Source: Paenibacillus sp. FSL H3-0469 (lineage in GTDB: Bacteria; Bacillota; Bacilli; Paenibacillales; Paenibacillaceae). From it: 64,000 nt of DNA. The notes beneath the pieces were generated by a model, which was not told the DNA's origin, ran no database searches, and saw nothing but the letters and a program-made list of their open reading frames with translations. Location of the stretch: contig NZ_CP150302.1 in the NCBI RefSeq assembly GCF_038051945.1, positions 7,502,001 to 7,566,000 of the forward strand, written 5' to 3'. Shown in pieces: positions 54,620-62,979 of this stretch. Position 1 is the stretch's first letter; each line of letters starts with the position of its first letter. A program made the position numbers and the translations under genes.

Positions 54620-54674
54620 CCTTCTATTTCTCGCCGAAACGGTACCGTCCTTTAGAAGGAAGGCAAAGCCGTTT
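54620..54674 (+). promoter_or_regulatory. Leader with competing stems before the second YtfQ-like gene
   Basis: CCTTCTA (54620-54626) can pair with TAGAAGG (54653-54659). AAACGG (54637-54642) can pair with CCGTTT (54669-54674), or lies in the palindrome ACGGTACCGT (54639-54648). The first two pairings cross, so they form a pseudoknot or exclude each other. TATAAT at 54685-54690 has no clear -35 partner. A regulatory role is an inference. Confidence 0.35.
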
Positions 54675-54723
54675 CCACTTGCTATATAATTGTAATCGCT
54701 ATCATATGGAAGGGGGAATCTGC

Positions 54724-55782
54724 TTGCGAACAGTAAAAGAGTGTCTGGTGCTGCTGGGCATCGTCCTGACACTGCTGCTGCTGGGCGGTTGCACGGGTGG
54801 CGGGAATAACGGCGGGCCGCAGGCGCTGCCCATACCTGAGCCTTCTCCTGCGGCGCTTACAGGCCTGCTGCCCTCCGCAGCAGAGACCGCCGCAGACAAG
54901 CCAATCGTGCTGGGCTTCTCCCAGCTCGGATCGGAGAGTACCTGGCGGGAAGCGAACACCGCATCGATCCGCGAAGCTGCCGGGGAGGCGGGGATTACGC
55001 TGCTGCTGAAGAACGCTGAGCAGGATCAGCAGAAGCAGTTCGAGGCCATCCGTTCTTTTATCCGCAGCGGAGTCGATGTGATTGCCGTTGCGCCTGTGGT
55101 GCAGACCGGCTGGGAGCCGATTCTGCTGGAGATTAAGCAGGCCGGAATTCCGGTGATTATCCTGGACCGTTCAGTCAATGTACCGGACAGCTCGCTCTAT
55201 GTCACGTTCATCGGCTCTGACTTCTATGAAGAAGGTGTGAAGGCGGCCAAGTATGTGAGAGACAAGATGCGCCATCATAACGGGGAGATCCGCATTGCAG
55301 AATTGCAGGGAACCGTAGGCTCAACGCCGTCCATCGACCGTGGGCGCGGGTTCCGCAAGATGCTTGACGATCAGCCGAACCTGCAGATTACCCTCAGTGC
55401 TCCGGCGGATTTCACGCGCAGCGGCGGTCATGAGGTGATGAAGACTTTTCTGCAGCAGCCGAAGGAGCAGTGGCCGCAGGTGCTCTATTCCCATAATGAC
55501 GATATGGCAATCGGCGCGGTGGAGGCTATTAAGGAGGCCGGACTTGTGCCGGGAGAGGATATTATTATTGTGTCAGTGGACGGGACGCGGCGGGCGTTCG
55601 AGCAGATGGTGGCGGGCAGCATCAACGCTGTGGTCGAATGTAATCCGCTGCTGGGGCCGCTGCTGATGCAGGCCGTGAAGGAGATTATGGCCGGCCGGAC
55701 TCTGCCGAAGCGGATGGTGACCCCGGAGGATATATACACCCGTGAGCTGGCTGCTATGGAGATCAACAACCGCAAATATTAA
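54724..55782 (+). CDS. Second YtfQ-like sugar-binding lipoprotein
   Basis: This 352-residue paralogue of the protein at 49738 has lipobox LLLGGC. The mature part shares GFSQLGSESTWREANTASIREAA, APVVQTGWEPILLEIKQAGIPVIILDRSVN, AELQGTVGSTPSIDRGRGF, SHNDDMAIGAVEAIKEAGLVPGEDI and VECNPLLGPLLMQAVKEIM. TTG at 54724 was chosen because AAGGGGG lies about six bases upstream; an ATG at 54706 precedes that site. It lies behind a terminator after the permease genes, so it may be expressed separately as an alternative receptor for the same importer. Confidence 0.9.
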   Translation: MRTVKECLVLLGIVLTLLLLGGCTGGGNNGGPQALPIPEPSPAALTGLLPSAAETAADKPIVLGFSQLGSESTWREANTASIREAAGEAGITLLLKNAEQDQQKQFEAIRSFIRSGVDVIAVAPVVQTGWEPILLEIKQAGIPVIILDRSVNVPDSSLYVTFIGSDFYEEGVKAAKYVRDKMRHHNGEIRIAELQGTVGSTPSIDRGRGFRKMLDDQPNLQITLSAPADFTRSGGHEVMKTFLQQPKEQWPQVLYSHNDDMAIGAVEAIKEAGLVPGEDIIIVSVDGTRRAFEQMVAGSINAVVECNPLLGPLLMQAVKEIMAGRTLPKRMVTPEDIYTRELAAMEINNRKY

Positions 55783-55946
55783 GACATAAAAACCAAAAAA
55801 TTTCAACTTTTCAAACAAAAATCTACATTGTTCATTGGGCAGAAGTATATTAAGATGAACTCGAATAACAAATATTAGTAGATTCGTTCAAGTAATTCAA
55901 TAGGAGGGGAGGATTGTGAGCTTCCGGCATAAGTAACGCATCCGAT

Positions 55947-55960
55947 TGAAAGGGTTTACA
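55947..55960. promoter_or_regulatory. cre-like site upstream of the GH43-CBM36 gene
   Basis: TGAAAGGGTTTACA matches TGWNANCGNTNWCA at 13 of 14 positions, 26 bases before the start codon. The central CG is GG here, which usually weakens CcpA binding. The rest of 55783-55946 shows AT-rich sequence without a gene. Confidence 0.45.
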
Positions 55961-55985
55961 CAAATTGTAATGGAGGAGAATGCCA

Positions 55986-57905
55986 ATGTTCAAAAAGCTC
56001 TCGGTGCTTGCGATGACCTTTGTTCTGCTGCTGGGTTGCCTGCCTATGCTGTCTGCTCAGGCGGCAGGGAATGCCACAGCCAAACAGCCGGGAAATTCCA
56101 ATCCGCTGATGGACCACAAGCTGGGTGCCGATCCCTTCGCATTGACGTATAACGGAAGAGTCTATATCTATATGTCGAGTGATGCCTATGTCTATAACAG
56201 CAACGGAACCGTGAAGGATAATGATTTCAGCGCACTGAACAAAATCAATGTCATCTCTTCGGCCGATATGGTGAACTGGACAGACCATGGCGCCATCCCG
56301 GTAGCCGGAGCCAATAATGTCAACGGTTCTGCGGGCATTGCCAAATGGGCCTCGCTCTCCTGGGCGCCTTCAGCAGCCGTGAAGAAAATCAATGGACAGG
56401 ATAAATTCTTCCTGTACTTCGCCAACGGCGCGTCAGGCATCGGGGTACTGACAGCCAACTCTCCAATTGGCCCATGGTCCGATCCGCTGGGCAAAGCACT
56501 GGTGACTGGCAGTACACCGGGAATGTCCGGGGTGACCTGGCTGTTTGACCCGGCGGTGCTGGTCGATGACGACGGCAGCGGATACCTGTATGCCGGCGGG
56601 GGCATCCCCAATACCTCGAACCCGGCGTCTATAGCCAATCCCAAGACAGCCCGCGTACTCAGACTCGGTGCGGATATGACAAGCATTGTTGGAAGCGCAT
56701 CCACAATTGATGCTCCCTATATGTTCGAGGATTCGGGCATCCATAAGTACGGCGGCAAATATTATTACTCGTATTGCTTCAACTTCTCCGGCACGCACCC
56801 GGCTGCCTATCCGGCGGGTGAAATCGGGTATATGGTCAGCAACAGTCCGATGGGACCTTTTACGTACACCGGACATTTCCTGAAGAATCCTTACACCTTC
56901 TTCGGGGTAGGCGGCAACAACCACCATGCGGTATTTAACTTCAATAACCAATGGTACGTAGTCTATCACGCCCAGACTGTGGCGAAGGCTGTCCTTGGTG
57001 ACGGCAAAGGCTACCGTTCTCCGCATATCAACAAGCTGGTCCATAATGCGAACGGAACCATCCAGGAGGTTCAGGGAGACATGGCGGGCATCGCCCAGAT
57101 TGCCAATCTGAATCCTTACACCCGGGTGGAAGCCGAGACGATCGGCTGGAATGCAGGCATTACAACGGAACGTACGCAGGCTGCGGGCGGTCCGGTTGGC
57201 AATATGAATGTGACCAATATTAACAATGGAGACTGGGTTGCCGTGGGCAATGCCGATTTCGGCTCCGGCGCTTCCAGCTTCAAGGCGAATGTGGCTTCCG
57301 CCACAGGCGGCGGTAAAATCGAAATCCGGCTCGACAGCGCAACCGGCCCGCTAGTCGGCACGCTGAATGTTCCTAATACAGGAGGAGCGCAGTCCTGGCA
57401 GGAGGTACAGACTACGGTCAGCAATGCGGTTGGGGTGCACAGACTCTATCTGGTCTTCACCGGATCAGGCTCCGGTAATCTGTTCAACATCGATTACTGG
57501 CAGTTCTCTACGGGTGGCGATGGCGGCACGACACCTCCTCCGGTAAGCAAGGTGGAAGCGGAGGACATGACGCTCAGCGGAACCTATGCGGGGAAGATTA
57601 CTTCTCCTTTTAGCGGAGTGGCACTGTACGGGAATGATGACGCTGCCGCGTTCAATCAGTATTATGCCTACGGCACGCATAACTTCTCGGTCCGGGGGGC
57701 TTCCAACAATTCCTCTACAGCGCGGGTAGATCTGCTGATCGGCGGTGTGAACGTCGGCTCCTTCAATTTCAGCGGCACAACGCCCTCGGTACAGACGTTG
57801 ACCAATGTGGCCCATGCCACCGGCAATCAGGAGGTCAAGCTGGTCGTTACCACGGATAATGGAAGCTGGGATGCCTATGTGGATTATATTGAATGGAGCC
57901 AGTGA
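55986..57905 (+). CDS. xynD: GH43 arabinoxylan arabinofuranohydrolase with CBM6 and CBM36 (XynD-like)
   Basis: This secreted debranching enzyme removes arabinose from arabinoxylan. After a signal peptide ending near AQA, a five-bladed GH43 domain (about 35-355) carries the general base D49 (LGADPFAL), D188 (LFDPAVL) and acid E248 (MFEDSGIHK). A CBM6-like domain (about 378-505) and a CBM36 domain (about 520-639) follow; the latter closely resembles the calcium-dependent xylan-binding CBM36 of a Paenibacillus polymyxa GH43 enzyme. ATG at 55986 has GGAGGAG seven bases upstream; an ATG at 55980 is too close to it. First of three clustered xylan genes. Confidence 0.94.
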   Translation: MFKKLSVLAMTFVLLLGCLPMLSAQAAGNATAKQPGNSNPLMDHKLGADPFALTYNGRVYIYMSSDAYVYNSNGTVKDNDFSALNKINVISSADMVNWTDHGAIPVAGANNVNGSAGIAKWASLSWAPSAAVKKINGQDKFFLYFANGASGIGVLTANSPIGPWSDPLGKALVTGSTPGMSGVTWLFDPAVLVDDDGSGYLYAGGGIPNTSNPASIANPKTARVLRLGADMTSIVGSASTIDAPYMFEDSGIHKYGGKYYYSYCFNFSGTHPAAYPAGEIGYMVSNSPMGPFTYTGHFLKNPYTFFGVGGNNHHAVFNFNNQWYVVYHAQTVAKAVLGDGKGYRSPHINKLVHNANGTIQEVQGDMAGIAQIANLNPYTRVEAETIGWNAGITTERTQAAGGPVGNMNVTNINNGDWVAVGNADFGSGASSFKANVASATGGGKIEIRLDSATGPLVGTLNVPNTGGAQSWQEVQTTVSNAVGVHRLYLVFTGSGSGNLFNIDYWQFSTGGDGGTTPPPVSKVEAEDMTLSGTYAGKITSPFSGVALYGNDDAAAFNQYYAYGTHNFSVRGASNNSSTARVDLLIGGVNVGSFNFSGTTPSVQTLTNVAHATGNQEVKLVVTTDNGSWDAYVDYIEWSQ

Positions 57906-57933
57906 CGAGGGAAGCAGGCGGGAGGAGGGGCAA

Positions 57934-59508
57934 TTGAATTCTTATATTTTTAAAAAGGCAGGGCTCTACCTGCTGGCAATATCGCTCATGCTTGGTATCC
58001 TGTTCAATCCGTCTACGGCTGCGGCGGCGACCTTTACTAATCCGTTTATTTATGCCGATGCCCCGGACAATGATGTCATCAGGGTAGGCAATGTGTATTA
58101 CATGACCAGCACCACCATGCATATGACCCCCGGTGTTCCTATCATGAAGTCCTATGATCTGGTGAACTGGGAGATCGTGAATTATGTCTACGATACGTAT
58201 GCGAACGGGGATGCGCAGAATCTGAACAACGGACAGAATGAGTACGGCAAGGGCTCTTGGGCCAGTAGCCTGCGATACAATAACGGGATCTACTATGTGT
58301 CCTTCGGGTCCAATTCAACCGGCCGGACGTATATCTATCAGACTACGAACATTGAAAATGGCCCCTGGACCTCATCGGTCCTGGGCAGCTACTATCACGA
58401 TGCTTCGCTGCTGTTCGACAATGGCCGGGTCTTCCTGGTGTACGGGGTGGATAATATCAGCCTGATTGAGCTGACGGCAGATGCCAAGGCCATTAAGTCC
58501 GGCGGAATCAGTCAGGTCATCATCCCGAGTTCCAGTAATATTGCCGGCTCGAACTTCATCGTGAAGGCCGAAGGCGCGCATATCCAGAAGATCAACGGCT
58601 ATTATTATGTGTTCCTGATCTGCTGGCCTTCAGGAAGCGGACGCACCCAATTGACCTACCGCTCCACCAGCTTAACTGGAGGCTACACAGGTCAGGTGTC
58701 GCTGAATGACTCGGGCATTGCCCAGGGCGGCATCGTGGACACGCCTTCCGGCTCCTGGTATGCGATGCTCTTCAGGGATAGCGGGGCTGTCGGCCGGATG
58801 CCGTATCTGGTGCCGGTAACCTGGTCCGGCAACTGGCCGGTTTTCGGAAGCGGTGGCAAGGCGCCGCGGACCCTGAATCTGCCTGCCGAAGGGTATCCAG
58901 TGAAGAAGGTGTACGCGTCAGACGAATTCACGGCGCCTTCGAGTGGAAACGGATTAGCCAAGGTCTGGCAGTGGAACCACAACCCCGATAACTCGAAGTG
59001 GTCCCTGACCCAGCGCCAAGGCTTCATGCGGCTGACCACCGGCAAGGTAAGTACAAGCCTGCTGAATGCCCGGAACACACTGACCCAGCGGACGTTCGGG
59101 CCGAAGAGCACAGGCGTGACGGCCCTGGAGACGGGCGGGATGAAGGACGGGGATGTTGCCGGACTGGCTGCTTTTCAGGCTAAATACGGGTTCGTCGGTG
59201 TGAAGATGTCCGGTAATTCCAAGTCCATTGTGATGGTTAACGCCAGCTCCGGGTCCATGACTGAAGTGGCGGGTGTGCCGCTCAGCCAGAACAGAGTCTA
59301 TCTGAAAGTGCTCTGCGATTTCACTAATCAGACGGATAAGGCTTACTTCTCCTATAGTCTGGACGGCAACAACTGGACATCCATAGGGAATACACTGCAG
59401 ATGTCTTATACGCTGCCTCACTTTATGGGCTACCGGTTTGCGTTGTTCAATTATGCGACGAAGTCAGCGGGCGGCTATGCTGATTTTGATTATCTGCGTC
59501 TGGAATAG
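57934..59508 (+). CDS. Secreted GH43 beta-xylosidase/arabinofuranosidase with C-terminal beta-sandwich
   Basis: This 524-residue exo-acting enzyme has a signal peptide ending TAAAA, then a GH43 five-bladed propeller with D45 in ADAPDNDVIRVG, D156 in YHDASLLFD and E213 in VKAEGAHIQK. A C-terminal domain (about 330-524) has the concanavalin-like fold found in GH43 beta-xylosidases, with AGLAAFQAKYGFVGV and YFSYSLDGNNWTSIG. TTG start with GGAGGAGGGG upstream, 28 bases after the preceding stop, so it is in one operon with XynD. Secretion is unusual for a beta-xylosidase; extracellular action on arabinoxylan is expected. Confidence 0.92.
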   Translation: MNSYIFKKAGLYLLAISLMLGILFNPSTAAAATFTNPFIYADAPDNDVIRVGNVYYMTSTTMHMTPGVPIMKSYDLVNWEIVNYVYDTYANGDAQNLNNGQNEYGKGSWASSLRYNNGIYYVSFGSNSTGRTYIYQTTNIENGPWTSSVLGSYYHDASLLFDNGRVFLVYGVDNISLIELTADAKAIKSGGISQVIIPSSSNIAGSNFIVKAEGAHIQKINGYYYVFLICWPSGSGRTQLTYRSTSLTGGYTGQVSLNDSGIAQGGIVDTPSGSWYAMLFRDSGAVGRMPYLVPVTWSGNWPVFGSGGKAPRTLNLPAEGYPVKKVYASDEFTAPSSGNGLAKVWQWNHNPDNSKWSLTQRQGFMRLTTGKVSTSLLNARNTLTQRTFGPKSTGVTALETGGMKDGDVAGLAAFQAKYGFVGVKMSGNSKSIVMVNASSGSMTEVAGVPLSQNRVYLKVLCDFTNQTDKAYFSYSLDGNNWTSIGNTLQMSYTLPHFMGYRFALFNYATKSAGGYADFDYLRLE

Positions 59509-59552
59509 CTTGTTTGAAGTAGAAACCAATTATGCAAAGGAGATGTATTATA

Positions 59553-60641
59553 TTGAAGAACAGAATCAAGAAGGTTGTGGGCGGACTCGCCTTAGCGAGT
59601 GTCCTGCTCACCTCTGTGATGGCAGGCAATGCCAGTGCAGCCATTACCAATGGATCGAAGTTTCTGGGGAATATCATTGCAGGCAGTGCTCCAAGTAACT
59701 TCACCACCTATTGGAATCAGGTCACCCCTGAGAACGGTACCAAATGGGGCTCCATCGAAGGCAACCGCAACCAGATGAACTGGGGTAATGCGGACATGAT
59801 CTATAACTATGCGATTAGCAAAAACATCCCGTTCAAGTTCCATACCCTCGTGTGGGGAAACCAGGAGCCTAACTGGGTCGCCGGCTTATCGGCAGCGGAG
59901 CAGAAGGCTGAGGTCAGCTCATGGATTACTCAGGCAGGCCAGCGTTATTCTGCAAAGACTGCTTTTGTGGATGTCGTCAATGAACCGCTGCATGCCAAGC
60001 CTTCTTACCGTAATGCCATCGGCGGCGACGGAAGCACCGGCTGGGATTGGGTCATCTGGTCCTTCCAGCAGGCCAGAGCCGCCTTCCCGAACGCCAAGCT
60101 GCACCTCAATGATTATGGCATTATCGGTGACCCCAGCGCAGCCGACAAGTACGTGAACATTATCAATATCCTGAAATCCAGAGGACTGATTGACGGAATC
60201 GGCATTCAGTGCCACTACTTCAATATGGATAATGTCAGTGTCTCCACTATGAATACCGTGCTCAATAAGCTTGCTGCTACAGGCCTGCCTATCTATGTCT
60301 CCGAGCTGGATATTACCGGTGATGACAACACCCAGCTTGCCAGATACCAACAGAAATTCCCTGTGCTCTGGAACCATCCTTCCGTTAAGGGCGTAACCCT
60401 GTGGGGCTACATCCAGAATCAGACCTGGGCAACCAATACCCATCTGGTGAATTCTAACGGCACAGAGCGCCCTGCCCTGAAATGGCTGAAGCAATACCTG
60501 GGCGGCTCGTCAGCCCTGATGGAAACCACTGACGCCCAGGATCTCACGATCACTGACAGTCTGATCCAGCCGGACAGTGTGGTTGAGCCAGACCCTCAAC
60601 TGGATCTCCAGCCGGTGCTGGAACCCGTTCCGGCCGAATAA
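59553..60641 (+). CDS. Secreted GH10 endo-beta-1,4-xylanase
   Basis: The enzyme cuts internal xylan bonds. It has 362 residues, with a signal peptide ending GNASA and a compact GH10 barrel (about 32-315). The motifs are FHTLVWGNQEPNWV, acid/base E144 in VVNEPLH, HLNDYG, and nucleophile E251 in YVSELDITG. There is no CBM or SLH; instead the last 45 residues are an unusual acidic, Pro-rich tail (PDSVVEPDPQLDLQP). TTG at 59553 has AAAGGAGATG upstream, and the earlier ATG at 59532 would place that site inside the gene. It ends the three-gene xylan cluster and is followed by a strong terminator. Confidence 0.95.
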   Translation: MKNRIKKVVGGLALASVLLTSVMAGNASAAITNGSKFLGNIIAGSAPSNFTTYWNQVTPENGTKWGSIEGNRNQMNWGNADMIYNYAISKNIPFKFHTLVWGNQEPNWVAGLSAAEQKAEVSSWITQAGQRYSAKTAFVDVVNEPLHAKPSYRNAIGGDGSTGWDWVIWSFQQARAAFPNAKLHLNDYGIIGDPSAADKYVNIINILKSRGLIDGIGIQCHYFNMDNVSVSTMNTVLNKLAATGLPIYVSELDITGDDNTQLARYQQKFPVLWNHPSVKGVTLWGYIQNQTWATNTHLVNSNGTERPALKWLKQYLGGSSALMETTDAQDLTITDSLIQPDSVVEPDPQLDLQPVLEPVPAE

Positions 60642-60667
60642 GCTGAAGCAGGCACGCTTTACTTAAG

Positions 60668-60709
60668 GGCTGCTCCCGTGGCGCAATGCGCCGGGAGTAG
60701 CCTTTTTTT
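60668..60709 (+). terminator. Terminator of the xylan gene cluster
   Basis: GGCTGCTCCCG pairs with CGGGAGTAGCC, with an inner GGCGCA-AT-GCGCC element, then seven T. Confidence 0.95.
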
Positions 60710-60715
60710 GACTAG

Positions 60716-60785
60716 GATTGTATTGTATGTGAAAAATCGAACACCTTGGGCATGAGGGAGGCGTGTGAGCCAAATGAACACATTG
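60716..60785. repeat. Decayed units of the hairpin repeat family
   Basis: TGTATGTGAAAAATCGAACA, then GAGGGAGGCGTGTGAGCC and AAATGAACACATTGTAAG, resemble the degenerate last unit of array 1 (TGTGTGAAAAACCGAATACA followed by GGGGAGG). This puts family members on both sides of the next gene. Confidence 0.5.
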
Positions 60786-60886
60786 TAAGTGCAGGCGGAG
60801 CGTAAGGAGCTAGTGATCTTCTTCTTGCGTTCGCTGACCAAAAGTGGCACACTGGTAACAGATATATTAAACGTGGCAAAGAATGC

Positions 60887-60923
60887 CCCGCTCCCTTCTC
60901 TTGTAGAAGGAGGCGGGGTTTTG
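60887..60923 (+). terminator. Terminator-like hairpin in front of the nuclease-fold gene
   Basis: CCCCGC-TCC-CTTCT pairs with AGAAG-GAG-GCGGGG (one mismatch), followed by TTTTG, about 43 bases before the next start codon. No gene between 60710 and 60966 is seen that it would serve, so it may be an attenuator. Confidence 0.55.
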
Positions 60924-60965
60924 TGCGTTTAGAGATTAATCTCATTGCAGACCGGGGGGATTAAA

Positions 60966-61646
60966 GTGGGATTTACAGAAGAACATGACCAGTGGTTAAG
61001 CAATCATTTGAAACGAAGAAAGGGGGAGCGGCTCGATGCACTTAAGCGGGGGCATAGCTACGGTAACCGCTTATTTGTTGAATGTGTATGGTGGCCACTT
61101 ACCGGACATTTTCACGGACTCCATCCGGAATATGAAGTTAAGGACTGGCGCGGCAGATCCTATTTTGTTGATTTACTGTGGGAGGTTGGTTCCTCGCGTA
61201 TTGCATTTGAGATTATGGATTACGGCTCGCATGGTACGGACCGGAGCAAATACCGTATGGATTTGAATCGCGGTCTCTTCCTGCAATCACAGGACTACAT
61301 GGTTCTCTATATCTCGCTGGATGAGCTGAAGGAGAATCCGTCTTTTGTCCTTTCCACACTGAGGAACGTGCTGACTCCTTATTTGTTGGCAGGAACTGCT
61401 AATAGAAGCACAGAGAAATCCTATTCCAGAATTGAACGGGATTTGATGAGGTTAGCTATCCGTAACTATCGTGTCCTTCGTCCAGGTGATGCAGCGAGAG
61501 AGCTTGAGTTACATTACACGACAATTATTAAGTACAGCCGTATGCTGGTGGATAAGGGGAAATTCCGTCCTGTAGCTAGAGGGACATCTCCACGAGTTAC
61601 ATATTACGAGTACATTGGTACAATTCAAAGCCCAGATCTGGTCTAA
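60966..61646 (+). CDS. Predicted restriction-endonuclease-fold protein with C-terminal winged helix
   Basis: I recognise only folds here, not a named gene. It has 226 residues. Residues about 20-125 follow the pattern of a PD-(D/E)XK-type domain (SYFVDLLWEV...RIAFEIMDYGSHGTDRSKYRMDLNR...YMVLYISLDEL), with acidic residues on adjacent strands but no clear catalytic lysine, so activity may be lost. Residues about 150-215 look like a winged helix (LRPGDAARELELHYTTIIKYSRMLVDKGKF). GTG at 60966 has GGGGGG upstream. It is flanked by a decayed repeat copy and by the hairpin array at 61661. A DNA-binding role acting on these repeats is possible but unproven. Confidence 0.65.
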   Translation: MGFTEEHDQWLSNHLKRRKGERLDALKRGHSYGNRLFVECVWWPLTGHFHGLHPEYEVKDWRGRSYFVDLLWEVGSSRIAFEIMDYGSHGTDRSKYRMDLNRGLFLQSQDYMVLYISLDELKENPSFVLSTLRNVLTPYLLAGTANRSTEKSYSRIERDLMRLAIRNYRVLRPGDAARELELHYTTIIKYSRMLVDKGKFRPVARGTSPRVTYYEYIGTIQSPDLV

Positions 61647-61660
61647 AAAACAGCGTCACC

Positions 61661-61890
61661 GAATTTAATCGAAAAACCGATTACATTGCGCCGGACGGGG
61701 GTTGTGGAGGGAAATGTAATCGAAAAACCGATCACATTGCGCCGGATGGGTGGTGTGGGCGGAAATGTAATCGAAAAACCGATTACAATGGGCCGGATGG
61801 GTGGTGTGGACGGAAATGTAATCGAAAAACCGATTACAATGGGCCTGATGGGTGGTGTAGCCGGAAATGTAATCGAAAAACCGATTACAT
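61661..61890. repeat. 51-bp-period tandem array of hairpin repeats (array 2, five units)
   Basis: Five units start at 61661, 61711, 61762, 61813 and 61864 (intervals 50, 51, 51, 51). The core is the same as in array 1 (GAAATGTAATCG, AAAAAC, CGATTACA), but the linker is different (about GGGCCGGATGGGTGGTGTGGACG). The first unit starts GAATTTAATCG and the second has CGATCACA. Periodic open frames run through it on both strands and are not taken as genes. Confidence 0.95.
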
Positions 61891-61942
61891 TTCGCCCGCC
61901 ATCACTCACCGCACAGGCAGCTTGTCCCCGCACCTGCCAATC

Positions 61943-62779
61943 TCACCCCTCACTCCCATCCGCCGCAGGGAGGGACAGCTTACCCTCCCTATACACCTTC
62001 CTGTACTGTGACGGCGTGTAAGAAGTGACCTTCTTAAATATCTTCGAGAAGTACAGCGGGTCGTGGTAACCGACTGAGTAGGACAAGGACTTAACCGACA
62101 GCCGCGACTCTGCCAGCAGATCACAGGCACGCCGGATACGCACGGCGGTCAGGTAGCCGGAGATGGAGGTTCCTGTCTCTTTTTTGAACAGCCGGAACAG
62201 GTAGCTGCGCTCAATCGTCACATATTCCACCACATCCAGCACTGATAAGGAAGACTTCCAATAGTTACTCTCGATATAGGCCTTCGCTGACCCTACATAG
62301 TCCTTCTTGAGACTGGCCTGCCCGCTAGGATAATACTCCATGTAGTACGACAGCAGCAGATGAAGAGCCGCATCCGACCGCTCCCGTGCATACGGCTCCA
62401 GTTCGTACCCCTTGACCTGATCGAACATGGCCCTGAAATCCTGCGGGGCGGCCGACACAACGGGCTGCTCCGGTGAGATATGAATCATGGCAAGTAAGCG
62501 TAAGGCCTCTGCCCCGCTGAATTCAATCCAGCAATAGGCCCACGGGTCCTGCGGATCAGGATAGTAATACACCTCCGTCTGCGGAAAAATCATAAAGCTC
62601 TCCCCCGCCTCCACAGGGTGTACCACCTGGCCAGTCTTCAAGTAACCTCTGCCGCTTACGATATAATGCAGCGCATATACATCTCTGACGCCCGGTCCCC
62701 ATCTGTGCAGATTAGGGGGCTTATACCCGTTCCCTTTTACCATTGGACCCTCGTTGAGTCCGTATTCCATAGAGTTCAT
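61943..62779 (-). CDS. AraC-family regulator with cupin-type sensor domain
   Basis: The 278-residue transcription factor has an N-terminal AraC-binding domain (RWGPGVRDVYALHYIVSGRGYL, VEAGESFMIFP, WAYCWIEFSG) and a C-terminal double helix-turn-helix (about 170-265) with VTIERSYLFRLFKKETGTSI and SYSVGYHDPLYFSKIFKKVTSYTPSQYRK. ATG at 62779 has AGGTG six bases upstream. It is divergent from the LplB-like permease gene at 63324, with 544 bases between, and probably controls that transporter operon. Confidence 0.93.
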   Translation of the reverse strand: MNSMEYGLNEGPMVKGNGYKPPNLHRWGPGVRDVYALHYIVSGRGYLKTGQVVHPVEAGESFMIFPQTEVYYYPDPQDPWAYCWIEFSGAEALRLLAMIHISPEQPVVSAAPQDFRAMFDQVKGYELEPYARERSDAALHLLLSYYMEYYPSGQASLKKDYVGSAKAYIESNYWKSSLSVLDVVEYVTIERSYLFRLFKKETGTSISGYLTAVRIRRACDLLAESRLSVKSLSYSVGYHDPLYFSKIFKKVTSYTPSQYRKVYREGKLSLPAADGSEG

Positions 62780-62979
62780 AGTTGGCACCTGTACCCTTTA
62801 AAATGATAATACTACTATTATAAGCTGAATATCAGCCACTGGCTCTATGCCCAGTCGTCACTATAGTGAATATTTGGATTTCCTGCACAATACCCCAACA
62901 GGCTGGCAGAATTAACTGGATTTTATAGGCGTTTATGCAACTATATAGATTGAACTTGAAAACTCAAGTTAAAGGAAAA

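Noticed and set aside
54620-54674. Cyclic-di-GMP riboswitch, prompted by GGCAAAGCC
   Set aside because: The conserved GGGCAAACC-type hairpin and GACGCAAAGCC context are missing; only a short chance match remains.
54691-54699. Single TGTAATCG-like half site before the second receptor gene
   Set aside because: There is no inverted partner and no period, so it is likely chance.
57805-57933. Earlier start for the second GH43 gene inside xynD
   Set aside because: It would put 43 codons before the signal peptide and has no ribosome binding site; the TTG at 57934 has GGAGGAGGGG.
61661-61890. CRISPR-like geometry in array 2
   Set aside because: The same reasoning applies: linkers repeat within the array and no cas genes are nearby.
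61643-62021. Open frames through array 2 on both strands
   Set aside because: They are a periodic artefact of the repeats, with no start signals.
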